Assembly (NCBI RefSeq): GCF_947500065.1
Contig: NZ_CANMQT010000014.1
Coordinates: forward strand, 62,001 to 126,000
Direction of reading: 5' to 3'
Source of the DNA: an uncultured Aquimarina sp.
GTDB lineage: Bacteria; Bacteroidota; Bacteroidia; Flavobacteriales; Flavobacteriaceae
DNA: 64,000 bases
Shown here: piece by piece, positions 25,701 to 33,989 of the stretch
Position numbering within the stretch: position 1 is the stretch's first letter
Layout: each line of letters opens with the position of its first letter
The notes under the pieces: generated by a model
The model's database searches: none
What the model was told of the DNA's origin: nothing
The model's input: only the letters and a program-made list of their open reading frames with translations
Made by a program: the position numbers and the translations under genes

Positions 25701-27939
25701 GATACTCAATGGAGGTTACAAGCTAAAACTTCGTTTTAATAACCCTCGAAAAACGCGAACCAGTGTATTCTATGATGGACGAACTTGCTCTGATGTTTCG
25801 ACAACACCTGATGTTAGTAAAGTAGATTTCCCTTCACAAGAATTTACTACTGGTATACGAGTGAGAAGTATTAAGACTACCGATGGAATTGTAGAATATA
25901 CAACCGCCTATGATTATAATTACCCAGGAACAAATACTACATCAGGTGTAGTAAGTTACATCCCTTTTGTTAATGAAGTAACTGGAGAGGTTCCATATGG
26001 TATAGAACTCCCACCTCCAATACCTATGTACGGTCATGTAAAAACTACTGCCTATGGAAACAATGATGTATCACTTGGTCATATGCAATATGAATTTAAG
26101 GTATTACCTGTAAAACATAAAGATATAGTTATCGGGTATGCTGATATTCTGGAAGCTGACATAAGACAAAAACCAACTGTTTTGAATACCAGCAATAATG
26201 TACGCGTAGAGGCAAAAAGCACCATAATTAAAGACAATATGTCTAATTTGGGACAATTATTATCTACTGCTAGCTATAACAGTTATGGACAGTTAATCAC
26301 TAAGACGATCAATAATTATAAATCCCCTGAAAACATTACTCAGGGAGTGACTCAAGAGTCATTCCAAACGTATAAAGAAATAGATTATGTGTCTAATACA
26401 AATGAATCAGATAAATGGTTGGTAAACTCTTCTACGAGAATAGTATACCCAAGTGTTCTGGAATCTACAACGACTATTCAAGGTGGTTTTTCTAGTACTA
26501 CCTATTTTGACAAATATGATAATACTTCCGCTCAATTATTAGAAACCAGAACCGAAAGTAGTGATGGAACTGAATTTAAAACTGAAGTTATCCCTGCATA
26601 TACTAAATATCCTGTATTAGGTAGTAAAACAGACAACATAAATAACAAGAATATGTTGACGCAGGAGGCAATGACAAAAAGTTATATAAACCAATCAGGA
26701 AACTGGATAGAAACCGGAGTTGGAATTACTACTTGGAAAAACTGGGAGCATAACATCTGGAGAAAACATAAAACGTATACCTGGGATGGTCAAACAAATA
26801 CCGATGGATTATTTGTAGGGTTTACAGGATCCGATGATGGATTTAATTGGAATGTAAATGCTACGAATCAACCTACAGATTGGAAATTATTATCTGAAGT
26901 TTCTAAGTACGATCGATTTTCAATGTCTTTAGAAACAATAGATATAAACAACAACCGTGTTGCTCTCAAAATGGGAGACAAAGACACCAAAACCATTGCT
27001 GTTGGAAATGCTGCCTATAATGAAATGTATTATAGCGGAGCAGAATATATATCTGGTTCTAATTTTGATGATGGAATTTATGGAATTGGTCGTACTCAGA
27101 CAAAAGCGCATACGGGTAAATACTCAATAAATATAAGTAGTCAACAAGGGTTTAGAACCAATGTCCCCAATGGACATAGATCTGGAACATATAAAATATC
27201 GGTATGGGCGTCTAAGAATAATTATACAAAAGCTCGAGTATATGACGGAAAAAGCTTAAAATCATTTAATGGAGAAAAAGTTATAGCTGGTGATTGGGTA
27301 TTACTAAACCATTATGTCGATTGGGATACAGCCGCAAAAACGGTATATGTTCGATCAGCTTCAGGAAGCACTTATTTTGATGATTTTAGGATACACCCTG
27401 TACAATCTGCTATGGCAACGTATGTATATAACGAGTGGGATGAACTTTCTGCGATACTGGGAAGTAACAATTTGGCAACTACGTATACATACGATGCGGT
27501 TGGAAGACTAATCCAAACCCATAGTGAGGTCGCGGATGATATAGGCCTGACCGGAGGTCTTAAAAAAATAGCGGAACATCGATATACCTATAGCGAATCC
27601 CTAGAGGATGCTAGCACAATTGACCCTCTTTTTGCTTCTGTCACCTATGGATCTTCAAGCGCAACTCATCAAACTTTTGTAGGAAAAGCAACTGGTGGTT
27701 CTGGTAACTATAGTTTTAAATGGTATAAGAGTATTGGATCATCCAGTACTGATTTTCAATCCACACCGGCAAGTACTAGCCCTACATTTACTTGGAGCAA
27801 CCTCTCTGGATGCAATATTCGATGGGTAAGACTCATCGTTACAGATAATCAATATTCTAATCTTGGGCAATCCTTACGCACCGTTAGAAACGATAATGAA
27901 TGTGATGATGGCTCTGGAGGAGGAGATAATCATCAATAA
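22735..27939 (+). CDS. Giant SpvB/TcB-like secreted protein with partial RHS repeats
   Basis: From the ATG at 22735 the product has 1734 residues (an upstream TTG at 22729 adds two). It carries a signal peptide (VIAVFLTLNFLQSFVPYNML). The N-terminal segment MVNLATGDLAYVLPLLNVPS, then SLSYHAGIAMDQEASWVGLG and WTLNPGAINRSVNGYPDDW, resembles the SpvB/TcB entry region of Tc toxin shells. A Gly/Ser-rich alternating strand region (residues ~135-300) follows. The middle has RHS/SpvB-like repeats (KIQIEYEPDSFTSATNHE region). A carbohydrate-binding-like domain (SGSNFDDGIYGIGRTQTKAH), a YD repeat (TTYTYDAVGRLIQTHSEV) and an Ig-like C-terminal domain (KATGGSGNYSFKWYK) end it. It probably pairs with the downstream RHS protein as a shell. 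Confidence 0.7.
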   Translation: MSKTKFSHKVIAVFLTLNFLQSFVPYNMLLANNNGPAAPEASSFEPVDASDMVNLATGDLAYVLPLLNVPSPEGGYPLSLSYHAGIAMDQEASWVGLGWTLNPGAINRSVNGYPDDWNDARFKEYFYDAGGENSTYTGSLGYTSFSSGGLSVGLSLSYSDDRGFGGSVSYGFALSELASAGVSVGTDGASVNASTRIPYSPFSIGGSIGTNGVGVNVGYGFDAKTTTNGSGYWGQNVGLGLNSSWSGDISVNASYSAGEKGKKNSVGINFSSKGVSVSGKVNGVGAGANIAFENAVSQSDYNIKKSGFFIPIVIPTGEGMITASFGYQKVTYDLDKLENTSVTGPVHFKNTETTKGRWLCFYGLSRVHEVDENHVHNNTPHSVIYTKNVVAFNDIYEVDFRGNSTAVELDNNNAVFPNYDNYRVTAQGLSGSMKPRVYRNSALLGFTKDIESNDNDYKISYKIQDNSASGFNINPNFHFENEYSSSLLIEPANFKTNIQPTDIFGYLNYAPSTEISHKKGGRFVESFTNKELANNSSFSSGLLKPNTSINYGDSDLFEPDGIGAFKITSPDGKTYHYALPVYNHEVVSRQFGFIAGKPDEDEAFFEKRQLEKYATHWLLTAVTGPDFVDTNGNKVADEGDYGYWVNMEYGKWSDGYIWYAPHGKEYNTDRQNPDIKNYTWGRKEIYYLDKINTRTHTALFIKEERNDSQGKRQIYEHRLDKNNKTTLNFKAQALLRLREIILLKNEDAIGVTKTNSSDLSSFPPSNHNHVLTFYDPKYEGGGTKTIRYSLQDNVLDRKDLSNWDNLRSKALKIIDFTGYSYELADGAPYTFGGVNGRLSLKHLTFKGKGGQQLMPPYSFEYNKGSYQLNQKDEWGYNRNYPQNWSLREIKVPTGGKIQIEYEPDSFTSATNHELSFPATNPNGQNEIFIESSTDPFIAYNATIGTQLGITYRKLRSCKKTEHDINGDPLPNPRTEFTYESYNDMATVTQILNGGYKLKLRFNNPRKTRTSVFYDGRTCSDVSTTPDVSKVDFPSQEFTTGIRVRSIKTTDGIVEYTTAYDYNYPGTNTTSGVVSYIPFVNEVTGEVPYGIELPPPIPMYGHVKTTAYGNNDVSLGHMQYEFKVLPVKHKDIVIGYADILEADIRQKPTVLNTSNNVRVEAKSTIIKDNMSNLGQLLSTASYNSYGQLITKTINNYKSPENITQGVTQESFQTYKEIDYVSNTNESDKWLVNSSTRIVYPSVLESTTTIQGGFSSTTYFDKYDNTSAQLLETRTESSDGTEFKTEVIPAYTKYPVLGSKTDNINNKNMLTQEAMTKSYINQSGNWIETGVGITTWKNWEHNIWRKHKTYTWDGQTNTDGLFVGFTGSDDGFNWNVNATNQPTDWKLLSEVSKYDRFSMSLETIDINNNRVALKMGDKDTKTIAVGNAAYNEMYYSGAEYISGSNFDDGIYGIGRTQTKAHTGKYSINISSQQGFRTNVPNGHRSGTYKISVWASKNNYTKARVYDGKSLKSFNGEKVIAGDWVLLNHYVDWDTAAKTVYVRSASGSTYFDDFRIHPVQSAMATYVYNEWDELSAILGSNNLATTYTYDAVGRLIQTHSEVADDIGLTGGLKKIAEHRYTYSESLEDASTIDPLFASVTYGSSSATHQTFVGKATGGSGNYSFKWYKSIGSSSTDFQSTPASTSPTFTWSNLSGCNIRWVRLIVTDNQYSNLGQSLRTVRNDNECDDGSGGGDNHQ

Positions 27940-27991
27940 AAGAGAAAAATTCATATTCACAAAAATGATACAGTTTTTAAAAATAAAACAG

Positions 27992-30900
27992 ATGAAAAAT
28001 CAATATAAGATAAAAAGTATCCTTCTGATCTTTTTTAGTTTATTAAGTTTGGTTGGATTTACGCAAATTATTGAAGGCTCGGAACAAGGGAGTAGCAATT
28101 GCCCTGAAATAGCAGTAACTCCTGTAATAACAAAATACTGTGAATACACAAGGATTACTAAGGGGTTTCAAGAAATCAATTTTAATACAGTTTATTATTG
28201 GCAGAACACTTCCTCCGGTTCTAGTACGTCAAATTCTGAACGTTCTATTGATAGAACCACTGGAACAGTATATTATTTACGAGGAAAAAACACGCAAACC
28301 AATTGTTGGGGGCCTGTAAGAACTATTAATTATACAATTGATACAGAAAGAACATGGTACCTTGATGCAGATAGAGATGGTTATGCAGTATCGACCAGAG
28401 TTGCTTGTAGCAGTCCAGGAAATGGTTATACCCTAACCCTACTTCCTCTTGGGGATTATAATGACACAACAGCAAATATCACTAATATTCCTCCTCAACA
28501 CTTCTATAAAGATAGTGACAATGATGGTTTAGGAGATCCTAATGATAAGGTGTATTACAGCATAAAGCCTGCAGGTTACGTAACTAATAATACCGATTTA
28601 TGTCCTAATGAATCTGGTGAGGTAGCAAATAATGGTTGTCCTTCTAATGACAGTGATACCATTGAACCTTTTAATACTGTATTGACCATTACATATAATG
28701 CAAATGGTGAAAGCACTTCTAAAACTAAATCGTATGCAGATAATTTAGGTAGGCCTATACAAACACAAAGCCTTGATATTTTAACGAATAAAGTATGGGC
28801 AAATCAAACGCTTTATGATGATCAAGGAAGAGCAGTTATACAAACGTTAAGTGCACCGGTAAACACCGATGGTCACATTCTTTATAAAGAAGACTTTATA
28901 TTAAAAACGGATGGTAGTAGTTACAATGTATCTGATTTTGAAAACAATCCTGATACTCCTCCAGTTGTTGGTAATCAGTCGAGCACTCTAGGATGGTATT
29001 ATAGTGAGTCCAATACATCCGAAGCATACCAGGATGTTACAGACTATCCCTTTTCAGGTACTATATATAGCACCTTAAATCCGGGAACAATTTTACGAAC
29101 AGCTGGTGGTACTAAGGTTAGTGGTGCATGGCCACAATCGTATGTTTTCAGTATGCCTGCTTCTCAGGAACTTTCTCAAGGTAGTGCATTTAATGATTTA
29201 AAATACAATACTACTAAAACCATTAAGACAATATCTAGGGATGTTCATGGAGTAGAAAATGTTGTGTTCGCAGATACTGATGGAAAAGTATTAGCTTCAG
29301 CCCGAAGTGGAGGAACAGTTACCAGAACTATGACAATTCCCATAAGCGAGCAAGGTTTTATAGATTTGCATGTCCCAAGTGGGAATAATATGGGTTTTTC
29401 AATAGCTACACCAACTGGTATTTCTGTTACTATTCATGATCTGATTTCTGAAACCACAACCTCAGCAGCAGCATCCATGCCTAATAGCTTCTATAGAATA
29501 AGTGTAAATGATTTAGAAAACTATGATGCTCAGACTAATCCGGTTATAATAACTTATAAAGAGAATTATTATGATTATAGTCTTAATGAATATGATAAAA
29601 CTGGACGATTAATTTCATCTAAACAACCGCTAATTCACCTAGAGAGCACCTTCGAATATAACACTTTGGGGCAATTGATTCATAGTTCCAGTCCTGATGA
29701 AGGAGAGGTTTGGTTTAAGTATCGTAAAGATGGACAAATTCGTTATTCACAAAATAGCAAACAGCGTACAGCTGGAGAATTTTCGTACACCAATTATGAT
29801 AGTTTTGGCAGACCGATAGAAGGAGGTGTAATTATTAACAATGGATTTTCAACAACTAATCCTGATGCAGTTCTTCCATCTGGCAGTAAAAAAGAACAAG
29901 TACTTACTACATATGATGTACCGGACCTAACTGGCCTTAATAATGCATTAGGAAATGTATCATCTCATTATACTGCTCAAAACTTTGTATCGGGTAATGT
30001 ATCCAGCACGCAGACACTAAATCCAACAACCACAACAAGCTGGTATAGTTATGATATTTATGGACGTGTAGAGTGGATTGTTCAAAAAATAAATGGCTTG
30101 GGAACAAAAACCATCGATTACGAATATGATCCTGTTTCTGGCAGTGTGACTAAGGTTTATTTTCAGCGCCATAATACGGCAGAACGTTTTATTCATCGAT
30201 ACACTTATAATCCACAAGATTACAGTTTGGTGCAAGTAGAAACTTCTATAGATGATATAAATTACACTACCCATGCTGATTACACCTATTATGAAACTGG
30301 AGCTTTAAAACGTATGGAGCTTGGTGGTGGGATTCAGGGAGTAGATTATGTCTATAACTTAGCTGGGCAATTAAAAAGCATTAACCATCCTAGCTTAAAT
30401 ACTACTCATGATCCGGGAGGTGACGCAAATGATCTCTTTGGGATGGCCATTGACTATCATCAATCAGATTATATGCGCGGATTGAATAATATTAAATCCA
30501 CTACCTATGGTACAGATCAACTCAATGGAAATATAAAAGGAATACGCTGGAATAATGGTTACCAACCGTTACAAGGTGCACAAAATGTATATTCATATCA
30601 ATATGATCGTAATAATTGGCTGACCGATGCACAATATGGGGAGTATAATGCACCTTCTAATAGCAACATCCCTCCGGATATTACAAAGAACAGCACTGTA
30701 TCCGGCACACAAAATTATGAAGCTACCAACAGCATTCGTTTTTTACCAGGCTTTAAAACAACTTCAGGAACTGTGATAAAAGGAAAAATTATAAATGCTG
30801 ATGGTTTACAAGAAAATAACAACGGTGATTATAACGTTAGTGGAATTACCTATGACGCTAATGGAAATATACAAACTTTACATCGAAACAAAAATACAGA

Positions 30901-32284
30901 AGACGGAAACAATGCGATGGATGATTTATCCTATACGTATAAAACAGATAAACCTAATCAGTTACTAAGGGTAGACGATACTGTGACAAGCACCACCAAT
31001 GTAGATGATATCAAAGATCAAAATAGCGATAACTATATTTATAACGGTATTGGTCAATTGGTAGAAAACGTGTCAGAAAACGTAAAATATGTTTATAACA
31101 CGGCAGGTTTGATCACAGAGGTAAGAAAAAATAATCAAACATTAGTTAAGTTTTTTTATAATGGTCTAGGACATAGGTTGAGAAAGGAATCTATTATAAG
31201 TAACTACACCGAACATTATGTAAGAGATTTTACTGGTAAAGTTATGGTCATCTATAGAGATAATCAACCAGCAGAATACCCAATATATGGATCAGAAAGA
31301 ATTGGGGTATATAAAAAAGAAGGGGCAACCTCTTACCAACTTACCGATCATTTAGGCAATGTACGTGCGGTAGTCGGGAATAATGGAGATCTTACATCTT
31401 CTTCCGATTATTACCCCTTTGGGATGGTGATGCCTAATAAATCTTTAACTGGGTCTGAAGAATATCGTTATGCATATCAAGGGCAGGAAAAAGACCCAGA
31501 GACAGGAAAAGAAAGCTTCCAGTTACGATTATGGGATGGTCGGATTGGAAGATGGTTAACGACAGATCCTTATGGAGAATTTAGTTCTCCTTATTTAGGA
31601 ATGGGTAATAACCCTATTAGTTTGATTGATCCAGATGGAGGTATGACTCAGGTAGGAGATCCTCCATCCGTCAGTAGAAAAGGGATTGATACTTCTATTC
31701 CAAAACCACTTGGTTTTGTAGAAGGGGAATGGAATAGTACTATATTACTGTCAGGAATAGTTATTAGAACTGGTATTAAAAATGAAGGTATCTATAGAAG
31801 AGCTTATGCTCAATCTAGAGAACAGTGGTCCGCTGTACCTATGTTTATGACTGAATTAATAACGACTGTTGTTCCTGTTGGAGGTGCTGCTAAGGTATTT
31901 CGTTGGGGGGCAAAGCTTATATCAAAAAGTAGGAATGCAAAATTAATTTCAAAAGCAGCAATTAGGGCTGAGGCAAAATTTGCAAAAACTAAAGGTCCTG
32001 CTTGGTTATTAGGGATAAGAAAGCATGCTCATGCAACAAAAATATTGAGAAAATATCAAGGGATTTATGGAGATAAAGGATTAAGAACAAATGTTTATTT
32101 TAAAGGAAGTAATGGTAGAGGTTTCTTAGACGTTATAGACAGAAAAAATGGAGGGATTATTTATGATTGGAAATTCATGGACAGGGCCATTATGACCGGT
32201 ACTCAATATAGTAAATATTCAAATCATTGGAGAAGTCCTTTTATTAAGCTGGTAAACAGAGCTGGAAAAATCACTAATAGATGA
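27992..32284 (+). CDS. RHS/YD-repeat secreted protein with C-terminal nuclease-like toxin domain
   Basis: The open frame begins inside the upstream gene, but the ATG at 27992 (MKNQYKIKSILLIFFSLLSL) gives a signal peptide and 1430 residues; an ATG at 27965 is an alternative. Residues ~150-220 carry calcium-binding TSP3-like text (DSDNDGLGDPNDKVYY). YD repeats fill the middle (YADNLGRPIQTQSL, YNTLGQLIHSSSPDEGE). The RHS-associated core is TDHLGNVRAVVGNNGDLTSS, RLWDGRIGRWLTTDPYG and NNPISLIDPDGG (ending at residue 1217). After it a ~213-residue variable domain contains FLDVIDRK and IIYDWKF (Asp1380, Asp1392-x-Lys1394), a PD-(D/E)xK-nuclease-like pattern. This is the layout of a polymorphic toxin with self-enclosed RHS shell. 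Toxicity is inferred. Confidence 0.75.
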   Translation: MKNQYKIKSILLIFFSLLSLVGFTQIIEGSEQGSSNCPEIAVTPVITKYCEYTRITKGFQEINFNTVYYWQNTSSGSSTSNSERSIDRTTGTVYYLRGKNTQTNCWGPVRTINYTIDTERTWYLDADRDGYAVSTRVACSSPGNGYTLTLLPLGDYNDTTANITNIPPQHFYKDSDNDGLGDPNDKVYYSIKPAGYVTNNTDLCPNESGEVANNGCPSNDSDTIEPFNTVLTITYNANGESTSKTKSYADNLGRPIQTQSLDILTNKVWANQTLYDDQGRAVIQTLSAPVNTDGHILYKEDFILKTDGSSYNVSDFENNPDTPPVVGNQSSTLGWYYSESNTSEAYQDVTDYPFSGTIYSTLNPGTILRTAGGTKVSGAWPQSYVFSMPASQELSQGSAFNDLKYNTTKTIKTISRDVHGVENVVFADTDGKVLASARSGGTVTRTMTIPISEQGFIDLHVPSGNNMGFSIATPTGISVTIHDLISETTTSAAASMPNSFYRISVNDLENYDAQTNPVIITYKENYYDYSLNEYDKTGRLISSKQPLIHLESTFEYNTLGQLIHSSSPDEGEVWFKYRKDGQIRYSQNSKQRTAGEFSYTNYDSFGRPIEGGVIINNGFSTTNPDAVLPSGSKKEQVLTTYDVPDLTGLNNALGNVSSHYTAQNFVSGNVSSTQTLNPTTTTSWYSYDIYGRVEWIVQKINGLGTKTIDYEYDPVSGSVTKVYFQRHNTAERFIHRYTYNPQDYSLVQVETSIDDINYTTHADYTYYETGALKRMELGGGIQGVDYVYNLAGQLKSINHPSLNTTHDPGGDANDLFGMAIDYHQSDYMRGLNNIKSTTYGTDQLNGNIKGIRWNNGYQPLQGAQNVYSYQYDRNNWLTDAQYGEYNAPSNSNIPPDITKNSTVSGTQNYEATNSIRFLPGFKTTSGTVIKGKIINADGLQENNNGDYNVSGITYDANGNIQTLHRNKNTEDGNNAMDDLSYTYKTDKPNQLLRVDDTVTSTTNVDDIKDQNSDNYIYNGIGQLVENVSENVKYVYNTAGLITEVRKNNQTLVKFFYNGLGHRLRKESIISNYTEHYVRDFTGKVMVIYRDNQPAEYPIYGSERIGVYKKEGATSYQLTDHLGNVRAVVGNNGDLTSSSDYYPFGMVMPNKSLTGSEEYRYAYQGQEKDPETGKESFQLRLWDGRIGRWLTTDPYGEFSSPYLGMGNNPISLIDPDGGMTQVGDPPSVSRKGIDTSIPKPLGFVEGEWNSTILLSGIVIRTGIKNEGIYRRAYAQSREQWSAVPMFMTELITTVVPVGGAAKVFRWGAKLISKSRNAKLISKAAIRAEAKFAKTKGPAWLLGIRKHAHATKILRKYQGIYGDKGLRTNVYFKGSNGRGFLDVIDRKNGGIIYDWKFMDRAIMTGTQYSKYSNHWRSPFIKLVNRAGKITNR

Positions 32285-32379
32285 TAATTAGCTACTACGA
32301 ATTTTGCAACCTGTTAGAAGAAAAAGTAAACTTTAATACTACAATTTATGGAATAAAAAACACTCTTCGAAGTTTATAA
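32281..32379 (+). pseudogene. Tiny ATGA-overlapping ORF, possible immunity-gene remnant
   Basis: ATG 32281 overlaps the RHS stop (TGA 32282-32284), a classical coupled start. The frame gives 32 residues (starts MIISYYEFCNLLEEKVNFN) and stops at 32377-32379. In the +1 frame, after an A-run at 32354-32359, coding-like text TLFEVYKFKVIDDYI continues to a stop near 32401, so a single-base frameshift could have broken a slightly longer gene. It could equally be noncoding chance. Placed where an immunity gene for the toxin should be. Confidence 0.3.
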
Positions 32380-32467
32380 ATTCAAAGTGATAGATGACTA
32401 TATTTAAAACATTACTAAAAAATCAACTTCTATCAATAGTTCTTGATTACAAATACTAAAAATTGAC

Positions 32468-32501
32468 AGTAGATGGGTAAAAAATCTCTTATCCATCTAC
32501 T
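32468..32501. terminator. Bidirectional hairpin between RHS cluster and DUF389 gene
   Basis: AGTAGATGGGTAA (32468-32480) pairs with TTATCCATCTACT (32489-32501) with one G-T pair and an 8-nt loop, followed by TATTTTG on the plus strand. It lies between the convergent RHS and DUF389 transcription units. Confidence 0.6.
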
Positions 32502-32527
32502 ATTTTGTAATGGAATACTTAGAAATA

Positions 32528-33988
32528 TCACCTCACCAACAACGTATCAGCCTTCAGCTCACCAGTAATCCACTCTCGGAGATCTTTATTTCTAACATCA
32601 TTTAAACTATCCGATACTTGGAATTTCCATTGTGGAAAGATAACTTTTACCGTATCAACTTTTAAGAAATTAGATTGTAGTACTTCTCCATATCCCAGTT
32701 CGGATAAATCCGGAAAACGGATTTTAGCATCTTTAGCAATATTGTTATAGGGTAATACATCTACAGGAATTACCTTCTGTGCCTCAGCTAATTGGTTTTC
32801 CATAAGTGCAAGTCTTATTTTTAAATCTTCGACTTTATCTAATAATGCCTCATTCTCCGTTTCTAAACGATTTATCTCCACAATATATCGATCATTTGCT
32901 TTAGAAATTTGGTCTATCCCTCTAGCTTTATTACCTCTGATTGTTAAGTTAAAATCACTTATATTTTCATATTTAAGAATTTCATTTTCAAGGTCACTTT
33001 TGGTAGCTTCTGTAATTTCCCCATCAAAAAATAACTTTATAGTTTTGTTATCATAGTCAGGGATTGGCTTTCTAAGGTATAAATCAGGGTTTCCTTCAAT
33101 TTCTTGTGATATAAAAAGATCATAATCTCCTTCCATCCTACTTTGATTTAAGGTAACAATAAAGGTGTAAATAGCAGGAATCATAACTAATACAGCTGTA
33201 AAAGACACTAATCGAGCAGTTAGTTTACGTTTCGCCGAATTAGCATATCGAAGCATTGGAAACCTTAGTAACTTTAATACAATAAATGTTGCTAATGCAA
33301 TGAAAATAGTATTAATCGTAAACAGGAACATTGCTCCTAAAGCATATTCATAGTTCCCGATAGCTAATCCAAATCCAACCGTACAAAGTGGAGGCATTAA
33401 AGCTGTAGCAATTGCCACACCAAAAATCACACTGGCAATGGTTCCTTTTTTTGTTCTAGCAATAATCAATGCTAGTCCTCCAAAAAAAGCTATTAGTACA
33501 TCTCTAATATCTGGTTTTGTTCGAGCTAATAATTCTGAAGATTCTACTTTTAACGGAAATAAAAAGAAAAATAACCAAGCTGTGAGGATACTAAGAACTA
33601 CCATCACAGTAAAATTAACTAACGATTTTCTTAGCGTATCAATGTCATTAACTGCAATAGACATTCCTATTCCCAAAATAGGTCCCATTAAGGGTGATAT
33701 TAACATCGCTCCTATTACAACCGGAATTGAATTAGCATTTAAACCAATAGAGGCAATAAATATAGAACATATCAAAATCCAAGCTGTAGCCCCTTTAAAT
33801 GGTATATCTGCTTTAATTAACTCTATAGTGCTATCTCTATCTGTATCATGACGAAAATCTAACAACTCTCTTAAAAAAGAGACCGCACTTTTAAATAATC
33901 CTTTAGCATCTTGTTTTACTGCTTCTTTATGTTCTTCTACCTTCTTATCCTGAATCTCATCATTAGATTCCTGAGTATTCTCTGCCAT
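32528..33988 (-). CDS. DUF389 membrane protein
   Basis: The 486-residue protein has a charged N-terminal tail, then six hydrophobic segments: ATAWILICSIFIASIGLNAN, IGAMLISPLMGPILGIGMSI, VMVVLSILTAWLFFFLFPL and ALMPPLCTVGFGLAIGNYEY. The GAMLISPLMGPI and ATALMPPLCTVG motifs are the signature of the DUF389 family. The C-terminal third is a coiled coil followed by a soluble domain. The function of the family is unknown. It starts 1 nt after the manC stop and so belongs to the sprT-manC-DUF389 operon, though a functional link is not evident. Confidence 0.8.
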   Translation of the reverse strand: MAENTQESNDEIQDKKVEEHKEAVKQDAKGLFKSAVSFLRELLDFRHDTDRDSTIELIKADIPFKGATAWILICSIFIASIGLNANSIPVVIGAMLISPLMGPILGIGMSIAVNDIDTLRKSLVNFTVMVVLSILTAWLFFFLFPLKVESSELLARTKPDIRDVLIAFFGGLALIIARTKKGTIASVIFGVAIATALMPPLCTVGFGLAIGNYEYALGAMFLFTINTIFIALATFIVLKLLRFPMLRYANSAKRKLTARLVSFTAVLVMIPAIYTFIVTLNQSRMEGDYDLFISQEIEGNPDLYLRKPIPDYDNKTIKLFFDGEITEATKSDLENEILKYENISDFNLTIRGNKARGIDQISKANDRYIVEINRLETENEALLDKVEDLKIRLALMENQLAEAQKVIPVDVLPYNNIAKDAKIRFPDLSELGYGEVLQSNFLKVDTVKVIFPQWKFQVSDSLNDVRNKDLREWITGELKADTLLVR

Positions 33989-33989
33989 A

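Noticed and set aside
33438..33851. 137-codon open frame on the plus strand
   Set aside because: Antisense to the DUF389 gene, with a low-complexity pattern mirroring the membrane helices; no independent support.
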